Positions 1-5,233 of a stretch of 5,844 bases of DNA are shown here, piece by piece; the stretch's first letter is position 1; each line of letters starts with the position of its first letter. The notes below the pieces were generated by a model, which did not search any database, was not told the DNA's origin, and worked only from the letters and a program-made list of their open reading frames with translations. The DNA is from Betaproteobacteria bacterium (GTDB taxonomy: Bacteria; Pseudomonadota; Gammaproteobacteria; Burkholderiales; SG8-39): positions 1 to 5,844 of the forward strand of contig JAOUFA010000246.1 of assembly GCA_029858545.1 (NCBI GenBank), in the 5' to 3' direction. Both the position numbers and the translations under genes were made by a program.

Positions 1-63
1 GTCACCGAGAAGATCTCGACGCTCAGGCAACGCGCCGCAACGGCCCGCGAAAGACTGCGCTAA
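1..63 (+). CDS. Possible 3' end of an unidentified gene (partial)
   Basis: Frame 1 is open from the window edge for 20 codons and ends at a TAA at 61-63. The short peptide is rich in Arg, Ala, Glu and Lys (it ends ATARERLR) and looks helical. It would converge on the amidohydrolase gene, whose stop codon lies 27 bp further on, and such a compact tail-to-tail arrangement is plausible. Twenty codons are too few to name a family or to exclude a chance open frame in GC-rich DNA. No convincing terminator hairpin is visible in the 27-bp gap. Confidence 0.3.
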   Translation, partial: VTEKISTLRQRAATARERLR

Positions 64-90
64 ACGCTGAAGCGATAGCGGCGGCGCCGA

Positions 91-1281
91 TCAATCCTCG
101 CCCAGAGGCAGCGCCTCCTCGACCAACGCCGCCAGATAGCCCGCGCCCAGCGGAATGACCTCATCATTGAAGTCATAGCCGGGATTGTGCAGGAAGCAGC
201 CCGACGGCCCACCGCCCTGCCCGAGCCAGATGTAGGCACCCGGACGTTCCTGCAGCAGGTAGGCGAAATCCTCGCCGCCCATGGTCGGATCGGCGTCGCG
301 CACGACATTTTCCGCGCCGAAGATGCGCTCGCCGACGCGCGCGGCGAATTCGGCTTCGCGCGCGCTGTTGACCGTGGCGGGATAGCCGCGCCGGTAATCG
401 ATCTCCACCTGCGCGCCGAAGGCCTGCGCCACCGAAGTGGCGATTTCCCTCACGCGCCGTTCGGCGAGCGCGCGCGTCTCGGGGCGAAAGCTGCGTGTCG
501 TTCCAATCAGCGTCACCGAATCGGGAACCACGTTGTATGCGCCCACCTGGCTGGTCTGCATCGAGCAGATGCTTACCACCACCGAGTCCAGGGGGTCGAC
601 GTTGCGGCTCGCGATGGTCTGCAGCGCGGTGACGATATGCGCCGATACGACCACCGGATCGACGATCAAGTGCGGCATCGCCCCGTGCCCGCCGCGCCCG
701 AGCACGGTGAGCCGGATCTCGTCGGTGGCGGCCATCACCGGCCCCGCGCGCACTGCGATCTTTCCCGGTGGCAGGCTCGGCCAGTTGTGCAGCGCATAGA
801 CCTCGTCAGCGGGAAAGCGTCCAAACAATCCCTCTTCGACCATCACCCGACCGCCGCCACCGCCCTCCTCGGCGGGCTGGAAGATCAGGTACACGGTACC
901 ATCGAAGCGGCGTGTCTCGGCGAGATAGCGCGCACAGCCGAGCAGCATCGTGGTATGCCCATCATGGCCGCAGGCATGCATGCGCCCCTCGTGTCGGGAC
1001 CGGTACGGCAGATTGCCGGCTTCGGTAAGCGGCAGACAGTCCATGTCTGCGCGCAGTCCGATAGCGCGGCCGCTCGCAATCCTGCGCCCGCGCAGCACGC
1101 CGACGACGCCGGTTCGGGCAAGGCCACTATGCACCTCGATTCCCAGCGCGGTGAGTCTTTCGACGACGAGCCCAGAGGTGCGAACCTCCTCGAAACCGAG
1201 CTCCGGGTGGGCGTGCAGATCGTGGCGGATCTCGCGCAGCTGAACGTGGTGTCGGCGAATCGCCTCAACGGGAGTACTCAT
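91..1281 (-). CDS. M20-family amidohydrolase (hippurate / N-acyl-amino-acid hydrolase type)
   Basis: This encodes a 396-residue cytoplasmic metallohydrolase of peptidase family M20, subfamily D, the group of HipO and IAA-amino-acid hydrolases. These cleave the amide bond of N-acyl amino acids. Landmarks in order are HAHPELGFEE (about 23-32), LRADMD (77-81), the metal-binding HACGHDGH (102-109; Cys104 probably a ligand), PAEEG with the catalytic/ligand Glu pair (138-139), ALHNWP (163-168), GRGGHGAMPH at the start of the dimerisation domain (195-204), MGGEDFAY (334-341) and the C-terminal ligand motif FLHNPGYDFND (363-373). Length matches the family at just under 400 residues, and all expected metal ligands are present. 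I chose the ATG at 1279-1281 because family homology begins just after it and GGAG lies 3 nt upstream, with a second CGGAG a little further out. The frame stays open upstream to 1467, but that stretch runs into mutY and shows no family motif. There is no signal peptide. It is divergent from mutY and unrelated to the sigma-54 cluster. The true substrate cannot be read from the sequence; hippurate, acetylated amino acids or a plant auxin conjugate are all possible. Confidence 0.93.
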   Translation of the reverse strand: MSTPVEAIRRHHVQLREIRHDLHAHPELGFEEVRTSGLVVERLTALGIEVHSGLARTGVVGVLRGRRIASGRAIGLRADMDCLPLTEAGNLPYRSRHEGRMHACGHDGHTTMLLGCARYLAETRRFDGTVYLIFQPAEEGGGGGRVMVEEGLFGRFPADEVYALHNWPSLPPGKIAVRAGPVMAATDEIRLTVLGRGGHGAMPHLIVDPVVVSAHIVTALQTIASRNVDPLDSVVVSICSMQTSQVGAYNVVPDSVTLIGTTRSFRPETRALAERRVREIATSVAQAFGAQVEIDYRRGYPATVNSAREAEFAARVGERIFGAENVVRDADPTMGGEDFAYLLQERPGAYIWLGQGGGPSGCFLHNPGYDFNDEVIPLGAGYLAALVEEALPLGED

Positions 1282-1370
1282 CGTCTCCAATTCTCCGCAT
1301 GTTGCCCGCATTGCATCGCCGGATGCGGCGGGGACGAGCATGGTACCGCAGCTCGGCGCCGGCGAGCCGC

Positions 1371-1376
1371 TACAAT
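1371..1376 (+). promoter_or_regulatory. Candidate -10 element of the mutY promoter
   Basis: TACAAT matches the sigma-70 -10 consensus at five of six positions and ends 6 nt before the mutY ATG at 1383. A start site 7 nt downstream of the element would fall on the A of that ATG. No good -35 is visible: the hexamer at 17-bp spacing reads GCAGCT. The assignment therefore rests on the -10 alone and on the lack of a Shine-Dalgarno sequence before mutY. Confidence 0.4.
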
Positions 1377-1382
1377 CGGCGC

Positions 1383-2432
1383 ATGCCCAAGCCTGCCGAG
1401 GATTTCGCGAAGACGCTCGTTGCCTGGCAGCGCCACCATGGCCGCCACGATCTGCCCTGGCAGGCAACGCGCGACCCCTACCGTATCTGGGTGTCCGAGA
1501 TCATGCTGCAGCAGACCCAGGTCGCCACGGTAATTCCCTACTACGCACGTTTCATGGCGCGCTTTCCGGATGTGCGCAGCCTTGCCGCGGCGCGCGAGGA
1601 GGAAGTACTGGAGCTATGGGCCGGGCTCGGCTACTACGCACGCGGCCGCAATCTGCATGCGGCGGCGCGCGCGATCGCCGCGCGACCCGACGCCGGGTTT
1701 CCGCGCCGTGCGAATGCGCTGTCCGAATTGCCGGGTATCGGGCGCTCCACCGCCGCGGCAATCGCCGTATTTGCCTGGAACGAGCGTGCCGCGATACTCG
1801 ATGGCAACGTGAAGCGCGTACTGGCGCGCTGCTTCGGCATCGAGGGTTTTCCCGGCGAGCGCGCGGTCGAGACGCGTCTGTGGGCGCTCGCCCAGGAACT
1901 TCTGCCCCGACGCGCAGTACGCGGCTATACGCAGGGACTCATGGATCTGGGCGCCACATTGTGCACACGCACGCGCCCGCACTGCGAACGCTGCCCGTAC
2001 GCGGGACGATGCGAAGCGAAGCGCACGAAGCGCGTCGACGAATTGCCGACGCGGCGGCCGCGCAAGATCCATCCGCTACGCGAGGCAACCTGGCTCGTGT
2101 TGCGTGACGCGGGCCGGGTCCTTCTGCAACGGCGCCCGCCACAGGGATTGTGGGGCGGGCTGTGGACCTTCCCTGAAATAGAGCGCGACGTGCTGCGCGC
2201 GCGCTGCCGAAACGACTTCGGTTGCGAACTGCGCTCGACGCGCCCGCTCGCGCCGATCGAGCACAGTTTCACGCATTTCCGCCTGCGCGCAGTGCCTCTG
2301 CTATGCATCGTAAGCTCGATCGAACCACGCGCCCGGTCCTCAGGACTGCGCTGGGTGGAACTCGGCCGGGCCACCGCGGTCGCCGCCCCGGCGCCGGTTC
2401 ACCGGCTGCTCGCCGAACTGTCCGCGCTCTGA
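1383..2432 (+). CDS. mutY: A/G-specific adenine DNA glycosylase MutY
   Basis: MutY removes adenine mispaired with 8-oxoguanine (or G) in the GO oxidative-damage repair pathway, acting on nascent DNA after replication. The protein has 349 residues, almost the length of E. coli MutY (350). Visible landmarks are the WVSEIMLQQTQV motif with catalytic Glu39, the helix-hairpin-helix LPGIGRSTAAAI (116-127), the GPD-type catalytic Asp140 in AILDGNVKRV, and an intact [4Fe-4S] loop with Cys194, 201, 204 and 210 spaced C-X6-C-X2-C-X5-C. A C-terminal NUDIX-like domain that reads 8-oxoG contains WGGLWTFPE (257-265) and HSFTHF (294-299). I chose the ATG at 1383 (MPKPAEDF) because homology starts right there; an in-frame upstream start at 1299 would overlap the divergent promoter region and shows no family sequence. 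No Shine-Dalgarno is evident before the ATG, which suits a leaderless message. The gene ends one base before the rapZ stop codon on the other strand. The bacterial 8-oxoG partner gene mutM is not in the window. Confidence 0.97.
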   Translation: MPKPAEDFAKTLVAWQRHHGRHDLPWQATRDPYRIWVSEIMLQQTQVATVIPYYARFMARFPDVRSLAAAREEEVLELWAGLGYYARGRNLHAAARAIAARPDAGFPRRANALSELPGIGRSTAAAIAVFAWNERAAILDGNVKRVLARCFGIEGFPGERAVETRLWALAQELLPRRAVRGYTQGLMDLGATLCTRTRPHCERCPYAGRCEAKRTKRVDELPTRRPRKIHPLREATWLVLRDAGRVLLQRRPPQGLWGGLWTFPEIERDVLRARCRNDFGCELRSTRPLAPIEHSFTHFRLRAVPLLCIVSSIEPRARSSGLRWVELGRATAVAAPAPVHRLLAELSAL

Positions 2433-2433
2433 G

Positions 2434-3285
2434 TCAGGGCGCGGCGGCCTCCGCCGCGAGGGCGCGATGGCGCACCAGTACCCGCCAGTCGCTGCGGAAA
2501 CCCGCCGCCAGGCGCTCGGCAAGGTAGACCGACCGGTGGCGGCCGCCGGTGCAGCCTATCGCGACCGTAAGGTAGCTGCGATTGCCGCTTGCAATGTCGG
2601 GCAGCCACCGGGCAAGAAAGCTTCGTATGTCGCCAAGCAGACGCTGCGCAGACTCCTGGCCGTCGAGAAACTCCGTAACCGGCGCATCGCGCCCCGTAAG
2701 CGCGCGCAGCGCGGGCTCATAGTAGGGGTTGGCGAGCATGCGCGCATCAATCACCCAGTCGGCGTCAAGAGGAATTCCGCTGCGGAAAGCGAAAGATTCG
2801 AACAGCAAGGTAAGCGGCGAGCCGGGAGCGCCGAGCAATTCATCTATCCAGGTACGCAGCACTTTCGCCTGCAAGTCGCTGGTGTCGATGCGATCGCCGA
2901 TTTCGGCTACCCCGGCGAGCAATTCGCGTTCGTGCTCGATCGCCTCGGCAAGGGTGAATTCGCCGCTCGTGAGCGGGTGCCGCCGACGCGTTTCCTGGAA
3001 GCGGCGCAACAGCGCCTGCGTTCCGGCCTCGAGATAAAGCACCCGGCAATCGTCACCGCGCGCGCGCAGACGCGCGACGCTCTCGGGCAATGCGTGCAAC
3101 GACGCGCTGCGCGCATCGACACTCAAGGCGACCCGTTCATGTCCCGCGTCAGCGAGAAGATTCACCACCTCGAGAACCAGCATCGCCGGTAGGTTGTCGA
3201 CGCAGTAATACCCATTGTCCTCGAGCGAGTTGAGCGCGACGGTCTTGCCCGAACCCGACAGCCCGCTGACGAGGACGATCTTCAT
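2434..3285 (-). CDS. rapZ: RapZ family nucleotide-binding protein (RNase adaptor homologue)
   Basis: This 283-residue protein matches E. coli RapZ (284) in length and architecture. The N-terminal P-loop domain has Walker A GLSGSGKT (8-15) and CVDNLP (28-33). The C-terminal domain carries the family blocks SFAFRSGIPLDADWVID (164-180), DARMLANPYY (180-189) and the highly conserved VAIGCTGGRHRSVY (241-254). In E. coli RapZ senses glucosamine-6-phosphate and delivers the sRNA GlmZ to RNase E, controlling GlmS. That job is known from enterobacteria and is only inferred here. The C-terminus is odd: it ends in AAEAAAP where the enterobacterial protein has a basic EKRKP tail. The ATG at 3285 (MKIVLVSG) fits the family start but has no good ribosome-binding site. 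A GTG at 3309 would add 8 residues, overlap hprK by 11 bp, and has GGAGG only 3 nt upstream. The gene lies 13 bp after hprK, is probably cotranscribed with it, and is the last gene of the cluster in this window. Confidence 0.95.
   Translation of the reverse strand: MKIVLVSGLSGSGKTVALNSLEDNGYYCVDNLPAMLVLEVVNLLADAGHERVALSVDARSASLHALPESVARLRARGDDCRVLYLEAGTQALLRRFQETRRRHPLTSGEFTLAEAIEHERELLAGVAEIGDRIDTSDLQAKVLRTWIDELLGAPGSPLTLLFESFAFRSGIPLDADWVIDARMLANPYYEPALRALTGRDAPVTEFLDGQESAQRLLGDIRSFLARWLPDIASGNRSYLTVAIGCTGGRHRSVYLAERLAAGFRSDWRVLVRHRALAAEAAAP
2440..2458. other. Perfect GC stem-loop at the mutY/rapZ convergence
   Basis: An 8-bp perfect inverted repeat, CGCGGCGG / CCGCCGCG, surrounds a 3-base loop (2448-2450). 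On the + strand it begins 7 bases after the mutY stop codon and could stabilise or mark the end of the mutY message. It is not followed by a T-run, so it is not a canonical intrinsic terminator. On the minus strand it lies inside the last codons of rapZ and encodes the alanine-rich tail. Repeated Ala codons in GC-rich DNA could produce such symmetry by chance. Confidence 0.45.
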
Positions 3286-3298
3286 CGCGCGCGACCGG

Positions 3299-4225
3299 TT
3301 ACCCGGCACCGCCCTCCATGGCCTTTTTCTGACGCTCGAGAAATTCGGCGGTCGAATCGATGCCGCGCAGCTGCAGGATGTAATTGCGCACCGCGGCTTC
3401 GAGCAGCACCGCGAGATTGCGTCCGGCGGCGACCGGAATCACTACCTTGCGTACGGTCACGCCCAGAATCTCCTCCGACAACTCGGAGAGCGGCAGGCGT
3501 TCGACCGCCTCCTGTTCACCCTTGGGCGGTCTCGCCAGATGCGCGATCAACTTGAGTTTCATCTTCGGCCGCACCGCTGTCTCGCCAAAGATGGTGCGTA
3601 TGTTGAGCAGCCCGAGACCGCGTACCTCGAGGAAATCCTTCAGCATCGGCGGGCAACGTCCCTCGACCGCGTTGGCTGCGATGCGCGAGATCTCCACCAC
3701 GTCGTCGGCGACCAGACCGTGCCCGCGACTGACGAGTTCCAGGGCGAGTTCACTCTTGCCCACCCCCGATTCGCCGATGATCAGCACGCCCAGACCGAGC
3801 ACGTCCATGAACACGCCGTGCCGTTCGGCGGTTTCGGCAAGCGCCTTGCCGAGATAGCGCGAAAGCTTCTCGATCACCCGGGCGGCGGGCATCGGCGAGG
3901 TGAGCAGCGGGATATGGCTGCGGTTTGCCTCATCGACCAATTCGGGGGTCGCCCCGATCCCGTCGGCGACGATCACCGCCGCCGGACCGGCGGCGAAAAG
4001 TCTTTGCGAAAATTGCGCCCGCTCGGCGCCGGCGAGCATCGATGCCTCGTAGTTGCCGAGCACCTGGATACTGTTGGGGTGGGTAAGATTGAGGTGGCCG
4101 ATCAGTGCCGCCGAAACGGCAGCTTCGCGGCGTACCGCCGCGCCCGCTTCGCGCCCGGCTATCCAGGCGAGCGAAAGCGCCTGGCGATTGTCGTCATGCA
4201 GCTGCGCGACGTTGACCTGAAGCAT
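3299..4225 (-). CDS. hprK: HPr kinase/phosphorylase HprK
   Basis: HprK phosphorylates HPr-like PTS carriers on serine with ATP and also dephosphorylates them, setting phosphotransfer flow toward EIIA proteins. The 308-residue protein has the two-domain layout of the family. A divergent N-terminal domain spans about 1-130, followed by the catalytic domain. This contains RHGVFMDVLGLGVLI (135-149; His136 at the family's conserved catalytic-site histidine), Walker A GESGVGKS (151-158), LVADDVVEI with the Asp pair 174-175, the HprK signature LEVRGLGLLNIRTIFG (199-214) and the conserved C-terminal segment around PVAAGRN (264-270). All key residues are present. The ATG at 4225 gives the usual family length and lies 29 bases upstream of the ptsN stop, so the reading frames overlap by 32 bp. 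No clear Shine-Dalgarno precedes it, which suggests translational coupling to ptsN. The stop is TAA at 3301-3299, 13 bp before rapZ. In Gram-negative bacteria this gene is typically next to ptsN, as here. Its HPr substrate is not encoded in the window. Confidence 0.97.
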   Translation of the reverse strand: MLQVNVAQLHDDNRQALSLAWIAGREAGAAVRREAAVSAALIGHLNLTHPNSIQVLGNYEASMLAGAERAQFSQRLFAAGPAAVIVADGIGATPELVDEANRSHIPLLTSPMPAARVIEKLSRYLGKALAETAERHGVFMDVLGLGVLIIGESGVGKSELALELVSRGHGLVADDVVEISRIAANAVEGRCPPMLKDFLEVRGLGLLNIRTIFGETAVRPKMKLKLIAHLARPPKGEQEAVERLPLSELSEEILGVTVRKVVIPVAAGRNLAVLLEAAVRNYILQLRGIDSTAEFLERQKKAMEGGAG

Positions 4226-4679
4226 CGGGCTGCCAAGCGACGATCAACTGGTGCAGACTGCTCGCATCCGGCGCACGCGCGAGAGCCTCGCGCAAAGCGA
4301 CGTCGCTGAACATCTGCGCGAGTTCCGAGAGTATCTGGAGGTGCTTTTCGGTCGCCTGCTCGGGCACGAGCAGCACAAAGACCAGATTCACCGGCTTGCC
4401 GTCGGGCGCATCGAAGGCCACCGGTTGCGCGAGCCGTATGAATGCGCCCAGTGCGTCCTTCAGTCCCTTGATGCGGCCGTGTGGAATCGCGACGCCCTGG
4501 CCCAGACCGGTCGAGCCAAGTCGTTCGCGTACAAAGAGGCTGTCGAACACCAGGCTGCGTGCGATGTGGTGGTTATTCTCGAACAACAGGCCCGCCTGCT
4601 CGAACAATCGCTTCTTGCTGGAAGCGGCGAGGTCGGGCAGTACATTCGCAGGAGGCAGCAGCTTGGCGACTAGACTCAT
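4194..4679 (-). CDS. ptsN: PTS IIA-like nitrogen regulatory protein (EIIA-Ntr)
   Basis: EIIA-Ntr is the terminal phosphate acceptor of the PEP-PtsP-NPr/HPr phosphorelay. In other proteobacteria its phosphorylation state modulates K+ uptake and carbon/nitrogen balance. The 161-residue protein is the usual size (E. coli 163). It shows the PTS EIIA type 2 fold sequence with SLVFDSLFVRERLGSTGLG (42-60), the phosphorylation-site motif GVAIPHGR with His67, VNLVFVLLVPEQATEKHL (97-114) with a second conserved His113, and a C-terminal helical segment. It is a stand-alone IIA domain, with no IIB or IIC. I chose the ATG at 4679 (MSLVAKLL) from family alignment; a GGGGG run 9 nt upstream could serve as the ribosome-binding site with one G-U pair. 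An in-frame ATG at 4787 would add 36 residues and has GAGG 8 nt upstream, but the extra residues have no family counterpart. The gene lies 193 bp after hpf and overlaps hprK by 32 bp. Confidence 0.96.
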   Translation of the reverse strand: MSLVAKLLPPANVLPDLAASSKKRLFEQAGLLFENNHHIARSLVFDSLFVRERLGSTGLGQGVAIPHGRIKGLKDALGAFIRLAQPVAFDAPDGKPVNLVFVLLVPEQATEKHLQILSELAQMFSDVALREALARAPDASSLHQLIVAWQPDASGQRRAAA

Positions 4680-4686
4680 GATTCGT

Positions 4687-4699
4687 GGCCCCCAGGGGC
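4687..4699 (-). promoter_or_regulatory. Putative ptsN ribosome-binding site within a small hairpin
   Basis: On the minus strand the sequence reads GCCCCTGGGGGCC. The G-run (complement of 4689-4693) lies 9 nt before the ptsN ATG and is the only Shine-Dalgarno-like element there. The GCCCC just upstream (complement of 4695-4699) can pair with GGGGC (4688-4692). The strict loop is only 2 bases, so in RNA the innermost pair probably opens, leaving about 4 GC pairs. It may dampen ptsN initiation. Confidence 0.35.
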
Positions 4700-4769
4700 G
4701 CGTGGGACGCGGCACAAGAGAAGATGGCGCAAAAGCGTACCCGGATTGGTCGGGCTCAAGTGGGCGCGG

Positions 4770-4801
4770 ATTATAGCCGAAGGACATGGGTCACGCCTCA
4801 A
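4770..4801 (-). promoter_or_regulatory. Candidate internal promoter for ptsN-hprK-rapZ
   Basis: The complement of 4770-4775 reads TATAAT, a perfect -10 hexamer, about 90 bp upstream of the ptsN ATG. The following bases CCGCGCCC form a GC-rich discriminator. Upstream the best -35-like hexamer is TTGAGG (complement of 4796-4801), at a 20-bp spacing that is longer than optimal. Transcription would start near 4763 and give a leader of roughly 85 nt. A perfect -10 is uncommon by chance in DNA this GC-rich, but the weak -35 keeps confidence moderate. Confidence 0.5.
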
Positions 4802-4818
4802 GTGCAATAATCCGTCAG

Positions 4819-4852
4819 GTCCGGCGGATCCCCGCCCGGCGAGCCGTCGGAC
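4819..4852 (-). other. GC-rich stem-loop in the hpf-ptsN gap
   Basis: About 20 bases after the hpf stop codon, two alternative foldings are possible. The compact one pairs CCGGCGG (4821-4827) with 4832-4839 around a 4-base loop and has one bulged C. The wider one pairs 4819-4827 with 4844-4852 with a single A-C mismatch. No T-run follows on the minus strand, so it is not a textbook terminator. It could partly terminate or stabilise the rpoN-hpf message ahead of the internal promoter. Confidence 0.35.
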
Positions 4853-4872
4853 GGGAATGCGACGATGCCTCG

Positions 4873-5187
4873 CTATGCCTGGCGCTTCAGCGCCTCGTGC
4901 GGCTTTTCATTGGCCCGGTCCTTGTATTTCAGCACCTGCCGGTCCAGCTTGTCGGCCATCAGGTCGATTGCAGCGTACAGATCATCCTCCTCGCTCTCGC
5001 AATACAGGTCCTTGCCTCGCACGTGAAGCGTCACCTCGGCCTTTTGCCTGAGCTTGTTCACCGACAGAATCACGTGCGCATCGATCACGTGATCAAAATG
5101 GCGGGTGACACGCTCGATCTTGGTCTTGACGTAGCCGCGAATGGCGGGCGTGACTTCAAGATGATGGCCGCTCACGTTGAGATTCAT
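4873..5187 (-). CDS. hpf: Ribosome hibernation promoting factor, short form (HPF/RaiA family)
   Basis: Hpf binds the 30S decoding region of idle ribosomes during stationary phase or starvation and blocks initiation. The 104-residue protein consists of the single beta-alpha-beta-beta-beta-alpha domain of the family. It has MNLNVSGHHLEVTPAIRGYV at the start, basic KTKIERVTRHFD (21-32), the strand pair AHVILSV (37-43) and AEVTLHVRG (50-58), and DLYAAIDLMADKLDRQVLK (69-87) as the final helix. It lacks the C-terminal dimerisation domain of long HPF, so it is the short form (E. coli Hpf is 95 residues). The ATG at 5187 is strongly supported by AGGAG 6 nt upstream (complement of 5194-5198). An in-frame extension to 5247 carries no family sequence. 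Hpf follows rpoN by 69 bp, the conserved arrangement across proteobacteria. Confidence 0.96.
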   Translation of the reverse strand: MNLNVSGHHLEVTPAIRGYVKTKIERVTRHFDHVIDAHVILSVNKLRQKAEVTLHVRGKDLYCESEEDDLYAAIDLMADKLDRQVLKYKDRANEKPHEALKRQA

Positions 5188-5233
5188 CAGGTTCTCCTGT
5201 GGATAAATTGCGCCGTTATGAATGTGGAAATCG

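Noticed and set aside
64..90. Terminator between the left-edge fragment and the amidohydrolase
   Set aside because: Only 4-bp repeats (CGCT/AGCG) are present, with no stable stem or T-run.
1282..1467. Upstream extension of the amidohydrolase (62 residues)
   Set aside because: It would overlap the divergent mutY start, lacks family similarity, and the internal ATG at 1279-1281 has GGAG in front of it.
187..1533. Long plus-strand open frame (448 codons) antisense to the amidohydrolase
   Set aside because: It is a mirror of a gene with complete M20 motifs on the other strand, has no recognisable domain, and long antisense open frames are expected in GC-rich coding DNA.
2467..3192. Plus-strand open frame (241 codons) antisense to rapZ
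   Set aside because: It is a shadow of rapZ with no recognisable motif or ribosome-binding site.
3215..4309. Plus-strand open frame (364 codons) antisense to hprK
   Set aside because: The minus strand encodes a full HprK with every catalytic motif. The plus frame spans gene boundaries, is His/Arg-rich and shows no family sequence.
5188..5233. Promoter or sigma-54 -24/-12 site directly upstream of hpf
   Set aside because: No TGGC-N8-TTGC-like pair and no -35/-10 pair at acceptable spacing could be found; CATAAC and TTTATC are too weak on their own.
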